A stretch of DNA of 64,000 bases from Piper betle (taxonomy: Eukaryota; Streptophyta; Magnoliopsida; Piperales; Piperaceae): the NCBI GenBank assembly GCA_033002965.1, contig JAURVB010004850.1:372001-436000 (forward strand), read 5' to 3'. The notes under the pieces are model-generated. The model was not told where the DNA came from and did no database searches. It worked only from the letters and a program-made list of their open reading frames with translations. Below are positions 36,331 to 48,380 of this stretch, piece after piece; position 1 is the stretch's first letter; each line of letters begins with the position of its first letter. The translations under genes were made by a program, and so were the position numbers.

Positions 36331-38157
36331 TTAGTAGCTTGGCCTTTCAGTATGGAGACTACCTACTAGTGAAGAATAAACAGAATCATCCGGTGTCAAA
36401 CCTGTCTCTATCATCTTGTCGTATAATTGAAATGCCTCATCTGATCTCCCCTCTTTAGACAAACCAGATATCAATGCAGTATAAGTAACAATGTTAGGTA
36501 ATATACCTTTCTGGAGCATTTCATCAAATAAATTCAAACCATCACCAACCTTCCCAAAAATGCAATGCCCATGAATTAGTGAAGTATATGTGAAGACATC
36601 TGCAGTCAAGTTCTTCTTTCTCATCTCATCCCTTAGAGTACGAGCTTCTTTCAGAGATCCTTCCTTGCAAAACCCATCAATTAAAGCATTGAAGGTAACC
36701 GTAGAAGGTTGTACTCCATCTCTCTGCATTTTACGAAAAATTCTTTTCGCTTCAATCAAATTGCCCTCTTTACAACTAATATTGATCATTGCAGTGTACG
36801 TCACTGTGTTATGTTTAACACCCTTCTCTTCCATAAGACCCAAAAGCTTCTTTGCCTCATTCGTTCTCTTCACTTTACACAATCCACTAGCTAAAGTGCT
36901 ATAAGTGTAGCCATCAAGTGCAAAACCTTTCTTCTCTATAATCACTTGTATCTCGAAGGCTTCATCCAACCATCCTTTCCTGCAATATCCATCAATCAAG
37001 CTGTTCAATATAACTTGGTTCAAGTCAACTCCATTGCTCTGCATATCCTTCAACATGACCAATGCTGCCTCCATTTGTCCTGCCTTACATAATCCATTAA
37101 TTAAGGCACCATACGTATGTTCATTTGGTTCAAGCCTTTTGTTAATACATTCATCAAATAAGTTACAAGCCCTCCTAATCTTTCCTGCTTTACAATTACC
37201 ATCAATCATAGAAGTATAGACATAAACATCTGGTTCCACATTTCTTTGCACCATCTCTTCAAAGAAAATTTCTGCATCAGCAATGCGGTCATATTTTGAC
37301 AACCCATCAATTAGGATGGTATATGTTGCAACATTTTTGTCCAGCTCCAAGGCATCAATTTCTTTCAACAACTCATCAACTTCAGTAAAATTTCCTTTCC
37401 TGATGCACGATCCCAGTAACGAATTATAGCAAACGATATTTGGTTTTATTCCTTTCTCAGATGATTCATTGATCAAACTTTTAGCACTTTCTATGTCTCC
37501 TCGTTTACAAAGTCCTTCCACAACTATAGCTAAAGAATAGAACGAAACTTTATCCGCACATACCTCAAGCATGCGGTGGAAGAACTCAAGAGACGACTCC
37601 ACAAGACCAGACTTTCTCAGCGATAAGAGAAACACAATGCAAGATCTTTCATCAATCTCCCAGCCATTTACCATCATATGTTCAAACGTTGCAGAAGCCG
37701 CATCAAACATTTTGGCATCAGAATAAACTCTAAACAGCATGTCAAATATCTTCTCCAAAACCTTGTTTTCACAACATGAATTTCTAACTAGAGGAGCTAC
37801 ATAATCAAACGAGTTGTCCTGGTACCTGCTGGTCACAGTGGACACCAGAAGTTGCTTAGCAAGATGGAACCGCCTCTCCTTCACAAACCTGCACACGCGG
37901 GCAACAATCGCTTGTGTATCGATTTCTGGAGTATCAGATACTACTTCCATTCTTGAACAACTCCTCAACGACGATTCTTTGAGAATCCATTTATCAGAAT
38001 TTGATTTCGTGGAAACATGAAGAGACTTTTCGGTATCAAAATTGGGCGATCTGCAACTCTGCTCCATCAAAGCCTTCATAATCCTATCAGCGGTATGGTT
38101 ATAGGTTGACGATGTGCGCAGAGATTTCGAGGGAATAGTAGAACAAAGCCGCCTCAT
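36331..38157 (-). CDS. P-class pentatricopeptide repeat protein
   Basis: A single open exon of 608 residues. The N terminus is short and rich in Arg, Ser and Thr (MRRLCSTIPSKSLRTSS), typical of a mitochondrial or plastid targeting peptide. From about residue 136 to 600 there are roughly 12 tandem 35-residue helix-turn-helix repeats. Examples are NIVCYNSLLGSCIRKGNF, VATYTILIDGLSKYDRI, VYVYTSMIDGNCKAGKI, VTYTAMINISCKEGNL and VTFNALIDGFCKEGSL. No E, DYW or SMR extension follows the repeats, so it belongs to the P class. Such proteins bind organellar RNA one base per repeat and act in processing, stabilisation or translation. The RNA target cannot be assigned here. Being intronless is normal for the family. 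The reading frame is undamaged. Confidence 0.92.
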   Translation of the reverse strand: MRRLCSTIPSKSLRTSSTYNHTADRIMKALMEQSCRSPNFDTEKSLHVSTKSNSDKWILKESSLRSCSRMEVVSDTPEIDTQAIVARVCRFVKERRFHLAKQLLVSTVTSRYQDNSFDYVAPLVRNSCCENKVLEKIFDMLFRVYSDAKMFDAASATFEHMMVNGWEIDERSCIVFLLSLRKSGLVESSLEFFHRMLEVCADKVSFYSLAIVVEGLCKRGDIESAKSLINESSEKGIKPNIVCYNSLLGSCIRKGNFTEVDELLKEIDALELDKNVATYTILIDGLSKYDRIADAEIFFEEMVQRNVEPDVYVYTSMIDGNCKAGKIRRACNLFDECINKRLEPNEHTYGALINGLCKAGQMEAALVMLKDMQSNGVDLNQVILNSLIDGYCRKGWLDEAFEIQVIIEKKGFALDGYTYSTLASGLCKVKRTNEAKKLLGLMEEKGVKHNTVTYTAMINISCKEGNLIEAKRIFRKMQRDGVQPSTVTFNALIDGFCKEGSLKEARTLRDEMRKKNLTADVFTYTSLIHGHCIFGKVGDGLNLFDEMLQKGILPNIVTYTALISGLSKEGRSDEAFQLYDKMIETGLTPDDSVYSSLVGSLHTERPSY

Positions 38158-41100
38158 TTCCGTACGATAAACTCAAAGGAAGGATTTTTTTACCGATCAA
38201 ATTCCAGGAATGGAGGGAAACTGATAAGCACTGATAGAGAGAGAGAGCTAAAGCAGAGAAGGGAGAGAAGGAGGAGTAGACGGAGATGGAGGACGAAGCA
38301 GTGGCGGCGGAGGCCGAGCGAGACGTCGCCGGCGGTGGTGAAGTGGCCGGTGGCGGCGCAGGGTCCGCTCAAAACTGGTAATCTGACCCGGATCCGATCC
38401 TATATCATTAGAATTAGAGTTACCGGATTCAATTTTTTTTATTCAATTTTAAAAATCTAAAAAAAAAAATCGAATCTGCTGTCACGTTTAGTTTTCAATT
38501 ATTTTAATTTAAAAATTAAAATGGGGGGCAGTTTTATCCGCTGGTGAGTAATATTAAAAATATTTTAAGAAATTATAATTTAAATATGACTAAATGGATA
38601 ATTTACAACCAAAGATAAATTAATTATCTGCATGATATTCATGATTAAAAGGTGTTATCTTTTATCAATTGCTCTCGAGTTGGATTCGATGATAAATTAT
38701 ATAATCTTTTTTAAAAAATATCTGTGTTGATAACATGTGTCGGGCAACCATATCTGGCTAATTTTTATCAAGTTAAAAAATTTAGGAAAAGGAAAAAAAT
38801 AATTTAATTTATGTCAATAGTTTCTATTTTAGCTTAAAACTTTTAAAATTTCGTAAAAAATTATATTCATAAATTAGTTAAATTATTACAAAAAAGAAAC
38901 TTTTCATCATATTGTAAATGCCGTATTAAATCCTTTTTAATCTATTTTTTATTTCTATAGTAAAAAGCTCCGATCAATATATTAAAAAATTGTTTGACAC
39001 AATTTGCGAATTAGATGATAATCGGATCTTATGATCTCCGTTTCAAAAGAGTCGGACACGGTCAGCAGACATATCAGATATCCGAACCATTGTTAACCGC
39101 CCCGCTCCTATGGGTTATGATGCAGGACAAACTTCCTAATTTTGTTTGCATTAGGTAATAGCGGTTATCAACCTAATGCAAGTTGGAGTCTCCATCTGAC
39201 TCTGGGGAAAAATTGTAGAAAATGTTGGACAATTATTAAGGGGTACCAGGATTTTGGACTATTTTCCCTTTTTGAAGGGGTCGGCCCTATAAAAAAGAAT
39301 GAACCTACCATGTTAAAGAAAATTTCTTGTAACATGGTAGGTTTATTCTCCTCTACCGGGCCCCCTTGTCTATTTTGTTCCTTCCATCCTATTGTGCTCA
39401 GGTATATGCATTGCAGTTGTTATCAAGTTCACATGGAGAAAAATTATAATTAGTGACATATAAAACCAAACCATTACTTTGAGCGCAAAACATATCCTAG
39501 AATGCAACGCCACTATATTCTGTGTCTTCAAAAGTTGTGGCCCAATACATAGAAACTGGTGCCACTATCAGGTAAACACGTTTCTGTTTTGAACTTTGAA
39601 ACAATAATAGCGATGCTATGATTCTATAACAAGTTTTGATCTTTATAGAACTATCATCTTTGTAAAATTGGTGATATAAGCTTATATTTTCATGTTCCTT
39701 ATGTTTATAATTTAAATTTTTCTGATTTTTTTTCAAGTACTTTGAGGATAGTGTGCTTGTTTAGGTTCTATATTTTTGGTTTCATGTTGATGAATGATGT
39801 TTTTTTAATGGATTTTCTAACAGCTTGCTGTTGCGTGACAAATTAATAAGTATAGAAGCTTGGGAACTTGTACGCAGTTTCTTGGACACTATTTATTTTT
39901 TGTTTGCGGCATTGTATAGCTTGCTATACATAAGGAGTTTTTATGGTCTTTCACGACATCATGGTGTTTGGTATATATACAGGTGAGTACTAATATTCTG
40001 CGCAAGTATAGTGGACCAGTGGAAATTTGGCTTTCATTTCTTGGTATTCATTGCCGTGACAGACAACAGCTATGTTGCCTGGTGAATCACTCTCCCACAA
40101 AAAGTTTCCTTGCAATGGCACAACATGCAAGCCAATGGATTTGGTATTCCAACCTTTTTTTCAAAGTGAATTATGATAGTGATATGGGCAGGCTTCTTTT
40201 CTGAAAAAAATAAAGTACTTATCAGACTTCATTTTTTCGTTTCATTCATGCAAATCTTTTGCAGGTTCAGGAAGTTATTTGTGGTATTCTCCAGTTATAC
40301 CTATGTGAACACACTACGGAGGATACACGTATGACAATATTCAACCAATGAATTTATCCTGTATGGTATCTTTTGGCTCCTGTGTTGTGTGATGTTGAAT
40401 GTCATGTTAATTGCTGGCTGATTTTGTTTTATTTTTAACTAAATTAAAACATATTTATGGCCATAACATAGTGGAGATCTTATAAGCTTAAATATAAATC
40501 TTGCCATTGGCTAGCCATCATATTGGAAATAATCTTATCCTTCACGTCCTTGTACTTGGTCATTCTGGTATCAATACAACATGAACAGATGATCTTCAAT
40601 GCTCAGAATCCGAATAAGGTTTGAATTATTCACGTTTTAGGTGTTTCTGAGTGATCAAACAACAATTATTCTATTTTATATCATGTCAAATATTATGCAA
40701 GCGTTGCCTTACGTGAAAACTATTATAAGGGAAACATGAAATGTGGAATGGGTGCCTAGGTATGCGGTCTAAACCAAGCCTTCAAACGCAAAATATCCAG
40801 GGGCTCGCTGCATGGAATATTGATAAGCTTCCTTGCATTAGTAGTGCAACAGCCTTGACTGATTTTTACTTGCTTTTCAAAAGTTAATCATGGCTATCTG
40901 GCGACCAACCTACGCCCGTTTCTCTTGACGCTTTCTTTGCTTTGGAGAAACATCATATTGTCACTATTGATGAGAGCTTTTCTGCACATAATGTGACCCT
41001 ATCTTGGGCTGACGTTTTCTGATCTAATATGTTTTCTCCTTCCTTTGTTATCTCAGGTGTCAGGCCAGTAAAAGATGCTGTGAGGAAGCAGAGCTATATG

Positions 41101-41194
41101 GCCTTCTTCAAGCCATTTTATATATCTAAGCATACCCGGCTTCCCGGCTCTTTCCTTATTTTGACGGACACCGCAGCATTATATTGGCTTTGCA
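38158..41194. other. intergenic with a strong hairpin; no secure gene
   Basis: This contains the PPR upstream region and then AT-rich DNA. Two coding-like stretches on the plus strand follow acceptor-like AGs: about 39984-40085 (ILRKYSGPVEIWLSF) and about 41057-41190 (GVRPVKDAVRKQSYMAFFK). They could be exons of a decayed gene interrupted by the hAT element, but I do not recognise them. Confidence 0.4.
39274..39375. repeat. foldback hairpin, possible MITE or miRNA-type precursor
   Basis: The core arms 39302-39315 (aacctaccatgtta) and 39330-39343 (taacatggtaggtt) are perfect complements. The loop is itself nearly self-complementary (aagaaa at 39316-39321, tttctt at 39323-39328), so pairing runs about 20 bp. 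Outside the core, an imperfect complement continues (aaggggtcggccc versus gggcccccttgtc), giving a foldback of about 100 nt. No expression evidence is available. Confidence 0.6.
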
Positions 41195-41202
41195 ATCATA
41201 GG
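41195..41202. repeat. 8-bp hAT target duplication, left
   Basis: The sequence atcatagg is identical to 50375-50382 on the other side of the element. Confidence 0.9.
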
Positions 41203-42642
41203 TAGGGGTGGACGTTCGAATGTTCACGTCCGATCGACGTCTAAAACATGTTGGACCGAATTTGACCGAATAAATTTAATCGAATTAAAACAAACTAAAT
41301 ATGGATATTTTGTTGTTCAACCTAACGACTGACTGAATGTCTGATATTTTATATCAATAAAATAATGTCTTTAACATTTTTAAAGCTAATATTATTTTTT
41401 ATGAAAATTATAAAACATAATATACAATAAAATTGATATTTAATGCCTAAAATAACAAAAAATGATATATATATAAATATATATATATATATAAAGGATA
41501 AAAACCATTCTTGCATTTAGGAATTTAGAATAATATATTCGCATTAATAATCATATCAAACTACTTTTATCAAATAAGAAGTCATCAAGGAAGAAACTAT
41601 CAAATAAAGTCACACAAACATAGTAATTCCAAACCAGCTAGTAAAATCACACAAACATAGTAATTCTAAATTAGCTAATAAAATCACACAAAGGTGGAGA
41701 AGGCACTAGCGGTGATTATAGATATAAAGATGTTGGAATATTATCTTCATCAACATAATCATTAATATCTTCCCATTCTTTTATATTCATTGTTCCAAAT
41801 AAATTTGATTATGAATTTTATTGTTTCCCTATAAGGAGAAAATATAGTAAGAGAAAAATATATATATTAAAAAATATATCAAAAATAAAAAAATGCATAG
41901 ATATAAAATATAAGTTGCCTTTATATTCACTCCTCAACCAAATTTGGGCACATATCAAAACTTCAAGTATTTTCGGGCTCAAACTATTCCTAGTTGAGCC
42001 AATTGTTTGCTCTCCAATACTAAATACCGATTTGGAGGCGACGGTTGACATAGGAATGGCTAAAACATCTTGAGCAATTTTTCCAAAATAGGATATTTTA
42101 CAATGTTCAATCTCCACCATGATAATATATCAAATTGCTTATCCACTCCATCCACAAAAGGAATAGTTGGTTCATCTAAATAATTTTCCAAATCAGTTCA
42201 TGTTGGCTCCTTTGATGAACATTCCATAATCAACTTGCTTACTCCTTACAATTTCTTGCTTAAGCTTCTAATAGGATGAATATTTGATGAACTTTCAATT
42301 TCAATAATGGGCTTGTTTGACATACATCTACATCTAGATTTATCAACACTTGAATAAACATTATACATGTTTGTTAAATATTGTTTCACTTTTGTGACCA
42401 TATCGTCTCCCTTCCTTGTAAACTGTGTGAAAATACTACACAATAAAGTCATTTTTGATCTAGGGTCCAAAATCAAAACAATCACCAGTAACATATTTGT
42501 TTCTTTCCAATATTTATCAAGCTTTCCAACACCGCATTTCCCATTGATGAGATCAAATATGATTTACTAGTACACCATTCTATCAATTGAAGCTTGAGCT
42601 TATAAATCATGTTGAAAATTTTTTTTGATTTAGGATGCTTAG

Positions 42643-45201
42643 TGCCAAAACCCACGATTCGAGTTAGGGTTTTATATTCAGAACCGGTCGGGTCGACCGT
42701 TATTTTTTCGATTTGAGTCAGTTTCAGGACACGTGTACCGAGCCGATGCCAGTCGCGTGTATGAGCTATGAGGGTCATGCGTACCCAAGTATATGATGAT
42801 AACGTCATGAACACAGTAGAACAGAATGAGTTATCAGATATATGAGAGTATGCCAATCATTTTTATTATTATTTTTATATATAATGGATCGTAGAATTAG
42901 TTTTAGGCCGTTTATCGCGTTAGGACGCGTTATGGGCATTTTGGGTGGGTTGATAGTTCTAGAGCATATCATTACGATGTTTGGTGTTTGTTTGATTTTA
43001 CGGGATTTTTCCCGATTTTTATGAATTTTTTTAGGATTTAATACGACTTAGTTATTATACTTGACTCGAGTCGGAGACGAGTCAAGTAATATTTACGAGT
43101 TTGCTATCGAGTCTTTTTCTCCCCCATACCTTCTTCCCCGACCCTCACTGCGACGCCGCCACTGCGCATCGCCGCCGCCGCCTCCGGTCGCCGATCGACC
43201 CTGCCCTAGCCCCACCACGGCGTCGCCGTGCCACCCCGACCAGCCCCGGCCGCTGCCAGGCCGCCGCGACGCCGGAATCGCCTCGCCTAGCGCCGCGGCA
43301 CTGTTTCGGTCATGTCACCGATTCCGCCACGATTGAGTAGTCGCCTCGACGTCTTCGACCCCCTAGCGGCCTTCCTCGACCAGAGCGGAGGCCATCGCCG
43401 CCCGGGCCGGCCGGATTTAGCGACCCATCGCCGCCGGCCCTGTTTTAGCCGTTTTTCGGCGATCCGCCACCTCTGTTGGCCGCGTCGACCTCGTAGATGA
43501 GTCGGGCTCGCCGAGCCGGTTCCGAGGGTACCCAACACGACCCCTTTCCGACCAGTAGACGCCGCCGGCGATTGTCGCTGGAAAACCACCGGAAGCCGCC
43601 GGAAAACCGCCAGCAGCTGCCGGAAAACCACCGGAAAACCGGAATTTCCGGAATTCACTGGAATTCACCGGATCTTCCGCGGGGCTCACCCAGTTGAGCC
43701 CGATCGAGCTTCGGACGCCGATGAGCGCCGAATTTGAGCTCCGAGACGCGCGACGGAACCCTAGCCGTCGCCGATTGCCGGCCGACATGAGGTACTGAAG
43801 TAGGAGCTCGCCGCCTAGACGCCGATGACACGCTTGGAGCTTCTACCAGGTCCGTTTAGGACTCGTCTCTATTTTACATCTTTCTATTGTATGTTTGATC
43901 TTATTATCTGCAGGACGGGTTAAGTGGCGTTTTATTGGATCCCACTTAACTCGGGCCATCTAGCCGAACAGTTTTCCGGATTAATAACCCCTCGAGGATG
44001 AGATCCCTCGAGGTTGATTTCGAAAACAAGATCCACCACAAGTTGCCTTCGGGCCTATTATATAAATCCCTACCCAGCCCTATATATATGTAGTTTTCGC
44101 GTTTTCAGTGAGACGAGAGATGGAGAAATCGACTGCACGTACCATGCAGAGGATGCCGTGACAGTCAAAGCGGGCTCTGGATTAGTGCCAGCGGACTGTT
44201 CCATTCCCGAGGGATCCTGACAACTCCGCGTTTGAGTTCCTCACACCCGGAGAACGTGGAGGTTTACGGGTACTGTTTAGTACAGCGCATGTCCGGACTT
44301 GTGGTTCAAAGGGTACTAAAGGCGACTGCCTGAGAGTACTCGGCCTTCGTGCTCAAGGCCAGGAGAAATATGGAGGTAAGGAGAGGGCTTAGGATAAAGT
44401 TTCACGAGAAGTACTGAAAAGAAGTGCTGAGAGTAGCACAGTACCAGCAGCAGTAAGTTCGGGATGCTACCGGGTCTGCAGCCCAGTGGCTCCTCAGTAG
44501 TGCCCTTCAGAGTGTTCACGTGGAGTATATGTTGTTTTCTTTCATATGAGAGTTTGCTCTCATAGCCAGTTTGTTATAGATATTTTATTTTCCGGACCAG
44601 TAACGCTTGTTACTGACGTTTTTCTTATACTATATGTAGGTGATAAGCACGAGATGGATGTGCTAGCTGGGACGGAGGAGCAATAAGGTCTTCTGCACAC
44701 ACACATTGGGTGATTGAATGTTTCATGTTTTGTTTATGATGTTATTTAATAAACATGCTATGATTAAATGTTTGAGGCATGATAATGATACGAAATGAAA
44801 TGATTACAGTAGCGCAGCAAAAGTATGATGGGTTAGGACCCAAGTTCCAGAATGAGCTTATAGTATATCAGATTGTGTGTAATGAAATTGTTGATATATG
44901 CTTATATACCTGTATATATTATTTTGACAGGGTGGACCCTAATTGCACTTTTAGGGGAGACCCTGTCTGTTTTATTTCAGAATTTTGATCGTAACTGTAT
45001 TCGTGTGTATTTTGAATTGCTTGTCATTCATGTAGTACCATGTTAGGATTTTGCGTATTTATTCATTCATGATGGATCGTATCTTCATCTTAAGACGCCG
45101 AGATTGGATCCACATGAGTTAGGTTCGGGTTAGCCGACCTAACCGGGGCCTGTAACATGCCGGTTCGGTTCACGAGCGTGAACCGGATTTGGGGTGTTAC
45201 A
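42643..45201 (+). mobile_element. LTR-like repeat, copy 1, lacks the intron-like segment
   Basis: The element runs from TGCCAAAACCCACG to GGTGTTACA and is closely related to the copy at 46805-49866 along its whole length. It interrupts the hAT transposase. The flanks repeat atgcttagtg (42635-42644 and 45201-45210), though the exact element edge within this match is ambiguous. It contains no open reading frame for reverse transcriptase, integrase or gag, and its two ends are not repeats of each other. A solo LTR is therefore the best reading. It has gacatgag joined directly to gtactgaag near 43796, where the other copies carry about 394 bp more. Confidence 0.75.
45166..45185. repeat. 9-bp stem, 2-nt loop hairpin near the repeat terminus
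   Basis: The sequence cggttcacg, ag, cgtgaaccg forms a perfect short hairpin just inside the right end of LTR-like copy 1. The equivalent in copy 2 (near 49830) has a substitution in one arm. Confidence 0.7.
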
Positions 45202-47986
45202 TGCTTAGTGTCGAAAAAAATTCAGTTAACTCATAAAATAGAGCCAAACATTTATGTATCACTCTTATATCTTCCCATTCATCCTCAAAAGGACATGAAA
45301 TTCATATCAAAGTAACTATAATGTTCAAAAACATCTTTGAAATCTAAAGCCACACCAATTATTTTGTAAGTAGAATTCCACATAGTTTTCACATCAAGCA
45401 CGAAGGAATGTTTAGGTGCATTCAACTGACTTGCATATTTGTAGAAGCAATCACTCTTTATAGTTGAACGTTTAATATATTTCATATATTCATGAACCTT
45501 CTCTATAGACTTAGCAGTCTCATTCAACCCATCTTGAACAATTAAGTTCAAAATATTAGCACAACATCTCATGTGAAAATAATCACCTGCAAGATTTGGA
45601 CTTTTATTTGAGAAAAAAGACTTCATTTCTTTGGCAGCTCCATCATTTGCATTTGCATTTGCATTATCAAATGCAATCTGTAAAAACCTTTTTATCAAAT
45701 TGTCATTCACAAATTTTACTAATAAGACACTTGGTTATGCATTCTCCAGTATGTCAACTTTTAACTTTGGCCAAATTCAATACTTTTTTGTAATTTCTAA
45801 TTTTCATCAATAAAATGAGCTGTCAAAACAATATAAGCAATATTCTGTGAAGATGTCCAAATATCACTGGCAAAACTATTTAACTCTTAACTTTTTCCAA
45901 CATGTCAAACACATTTTTTTCTCCTTGTCATAAATTTGAAGACAATCTCTTGTAATTGTTCTCCCAGAGACCATTACAAATTGTGGTTGCAAGTTACTAA
46001 CCCACCTTTTAAATCCTTCATATTCCACAATTGAAAATGAATACTCATGTAAAATAATTGCCTCACAGCGAACTCTAATCTACTCCTTTCTTGATCAAAT
46101 TTCTAAACTTCTATTTTATTTTCTCCATCTTCTTTCACTCTCATCTTGAAAATTTGTTGCTCAATATCACCACCTATGTTTTTTGTCATCTTCATTTTGA
46201 AATTAGGGCATTTCCCTTCAACATGTCTCCATAAATGAGTAGTTCCATAACTTCATGCTCCCTCAAATTTCTTTTCAAAATAACGACAAATAGCAGATCT
46301 TCCATTCTTCTCATATTTTCTATCAAAATAGGCACATACACCAGGATACCATTTTCCTATTTTTTGATAATGAACCATCCATAGATTCTCTTTCTTTAGC
46401 AATTGATTTTTCTTATCTTTTCCGCCTCCACTTTGCTCATTTACATTTAGTAAAGAATTTGTATAATCCATCTCTGGAAAAAATATATCAATTTGCATTT
46501 AGTACCTATTCTCTCCAAGATGCAAGCTTCCTTCACCAAACAATTGCACAAATTTTTCTAATTCAAACGCTACACAATTTCGTTAGTATAAATTTTTTGA
46601 TATTATATCCAATTATAAATAATCATTAACTTAATAATTATTAACCTTATAAGTATTTCCAAAATATAAAATAATTAGCATTACTCATGGCATCATCAAA
46701 ATAAGTAACTATTACTCATGTTGATTCAAAACAGAGGAGAAATCTTATACTGACGGCGGCAAAGAATGGCAGTTTGGCGGAGGCAGAGGGCGGCGGTCCA
46801 GCAGTGTAAAACCCACGTTTCGAGTTAGGGTTTTATATTCAGAACCGGTCGGTTCGACCGTTATTTTTGAGTCGAGTCAGTTTCAGAACACGTGTACTGA
46901 GCCGACACCAGTCGCGTGTATGAGCTATGAGGGTCATGCGTACCCAAGTATATGATGATAACGTCATGAACACAGCAGAACAGAATGAGTTATCAGATAT
47001 ATGAGAGTATGCCAGTTATGTTTTTTTTATTTATATATATAGTGGATCGTAGAATTAGTTTTAGGTCGTTTATCATGTTAGGACGCGTTACGTGCAGTTT
47101 GGGTGGGTTGTTAGTCATAGAGCATATCATTATAATGTTGTGGTGTTTGTTTGATTTTATGAGATTTTTCCCAATTTTTTTAGGATTTAATAAGCCTTAG
47201 TTATTATTCTTGACTTGAACCGGACACAAGTCAAGTAATATTTACGATATTGCCACCCAGTTATTTTTCTCACTTTCCCGACCTTTCTTCCTCCTTCCCC
47301 ATCCAAACCCTAGCCGCGCCGCCACCTTTTCCTTATCGCCGCCACCGCCGTCGACGTTGGCCTGCCGCTGATCATTGCCGCCAGGCCCATGCCGCAGTGT
47401 TGTCGTGTTGTCCCGACCAGTCTCAGCCTCTGCCAGGCCCCCATGATGCTGGAATCACCGCGCCTAGCACCGTGGCTACGTTTCGGCCGCATCACCGATT
47501 CCACCGCCGACGACCGTCGCCGCCACGATCAGGGGGTAGCCTCGACACACTCGACCCTCTAGTGATCTTTCCCAACCGGAGCGGAGGCCATCGCCGTCCA
47601 GACCGGTCGGATTTCTCCACCCATTGCCGCCGCTCTGTTCTAGGCATTTTCCGGTGAGCCGCCGCCTCCGTTGGCCGCGTTGACGTAGTAGATGAGTTGG
47701 GCTCGCCGAGCCGGTTCCAATGGTACCCAATAACCATGCTATTTAGCCAGTAGACGCCGCCGGTGACTGTCACCGGAAAACCACCAGAGAGGTGCTGGAA
47801 AACCACTAAAGCTGTCAGGAAAATCGCCAAAACTTGCCGGAAACCCGAATTCACAGGAGTTCGCCGGATCTTCCGCGGAGCTCATCCAGTCGATCCCAAT
47901 CGAAGTTCGGACATTGATAAGCACCGAATTTGAGCTCCGAGACGCGTAACGAAACCCTAGTCGTCGCCAATTGCCGATGACATGAG

Positions 47987-48380
47987 GTATAATTACCTCC
48001 GAGTTAGTTATTTAAAATTGATGATTGTTAGCACAGCATGATAGGATTGAAATCGATGATTGTTAGCACGGCATGATAGGATTGATTGATTCCCATGATA
48101 AAAGTCTGAGCATGAAAGAAGTAATGATATGTATGATATGATTGGTAATAGGTAAATGTTAAGTGATCTAATGATGTAAAGTAAATTTGAGCATGATAAT
48201 CGAGTACAACGTAACTTAGGAAATATAATAAAATTGGTGTTAATAGGATAAGTTGGAATTACTTTTACAGTTATAATTGTTGATTGAATGGTTGATGTTT
48301 GTATTGTGAGTGTCTTTGATCATGACGAGTTTGATTCATCATTTAGTTAGCGGGCGTAAGTATTTAGTTTTGATGTGTAG
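47987..48380 (+). other. intron-like segment, present in copy 2, absent from copy 1
   Basis: The segment begins GTATAATT after gacatgag and ends TTTTGATGTGTAG before gtatgaagtaggagc. Copy 1 has gacatgag immediately followed by gtactgaagtaggagc. The boundaries obey the GT-AG rule with a T-rich 3' end. Copy 3 and the minus fragment at 30826-32005 both retain the 3' part of this segment, so absence is the derived state. Confidence 0.6.
48020..48090 (+). repeat. 35-bp tandem duplication within copy 2
   Basis: The phrase gatgattgttagcac(a/g)gcatgataggattga occurs twice in succession with a period of about 35 bp. Confidence 0.75.

Larger units (their letters stand above)
41818..46500 (-). pseudogene. 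hAT transposase, RICESLEEPER/ZBED type, broken
   Basis: Reading from 46500 downwards there are three parts. First is a BED zinc-finger region (46500 to about 46140, ending THLWRHVEGKCPNFKMK). Second is the catalytic part at 45710-45201 (FHMRCCANILNLIVQDGL, LDVKTMWNSTYKII), continuing at 42640-42246 (KHPKSKKIFN, LILDPRSKM). Third is the C-terminal hATC dimerisation domain at about 42110-41920 (LAIPMSTVASKSVFS, SLSPKILEVLICAQIWLR). The catalytic part is split between FFSTLS and KHPKSK by LTR-like copy 1. Additional frame changes occur between the open stretches. The domain order and content are typical of domesticable plant hATs, but this copy is a fossil. Confidence 0.85.

Noticed and set aside
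43061..43788. Several open frames of 60-123 codons
   Set aside because: This is the GC-rich block of LTR-like copy 1. The frames are not preserved in the matching block of copy 2.
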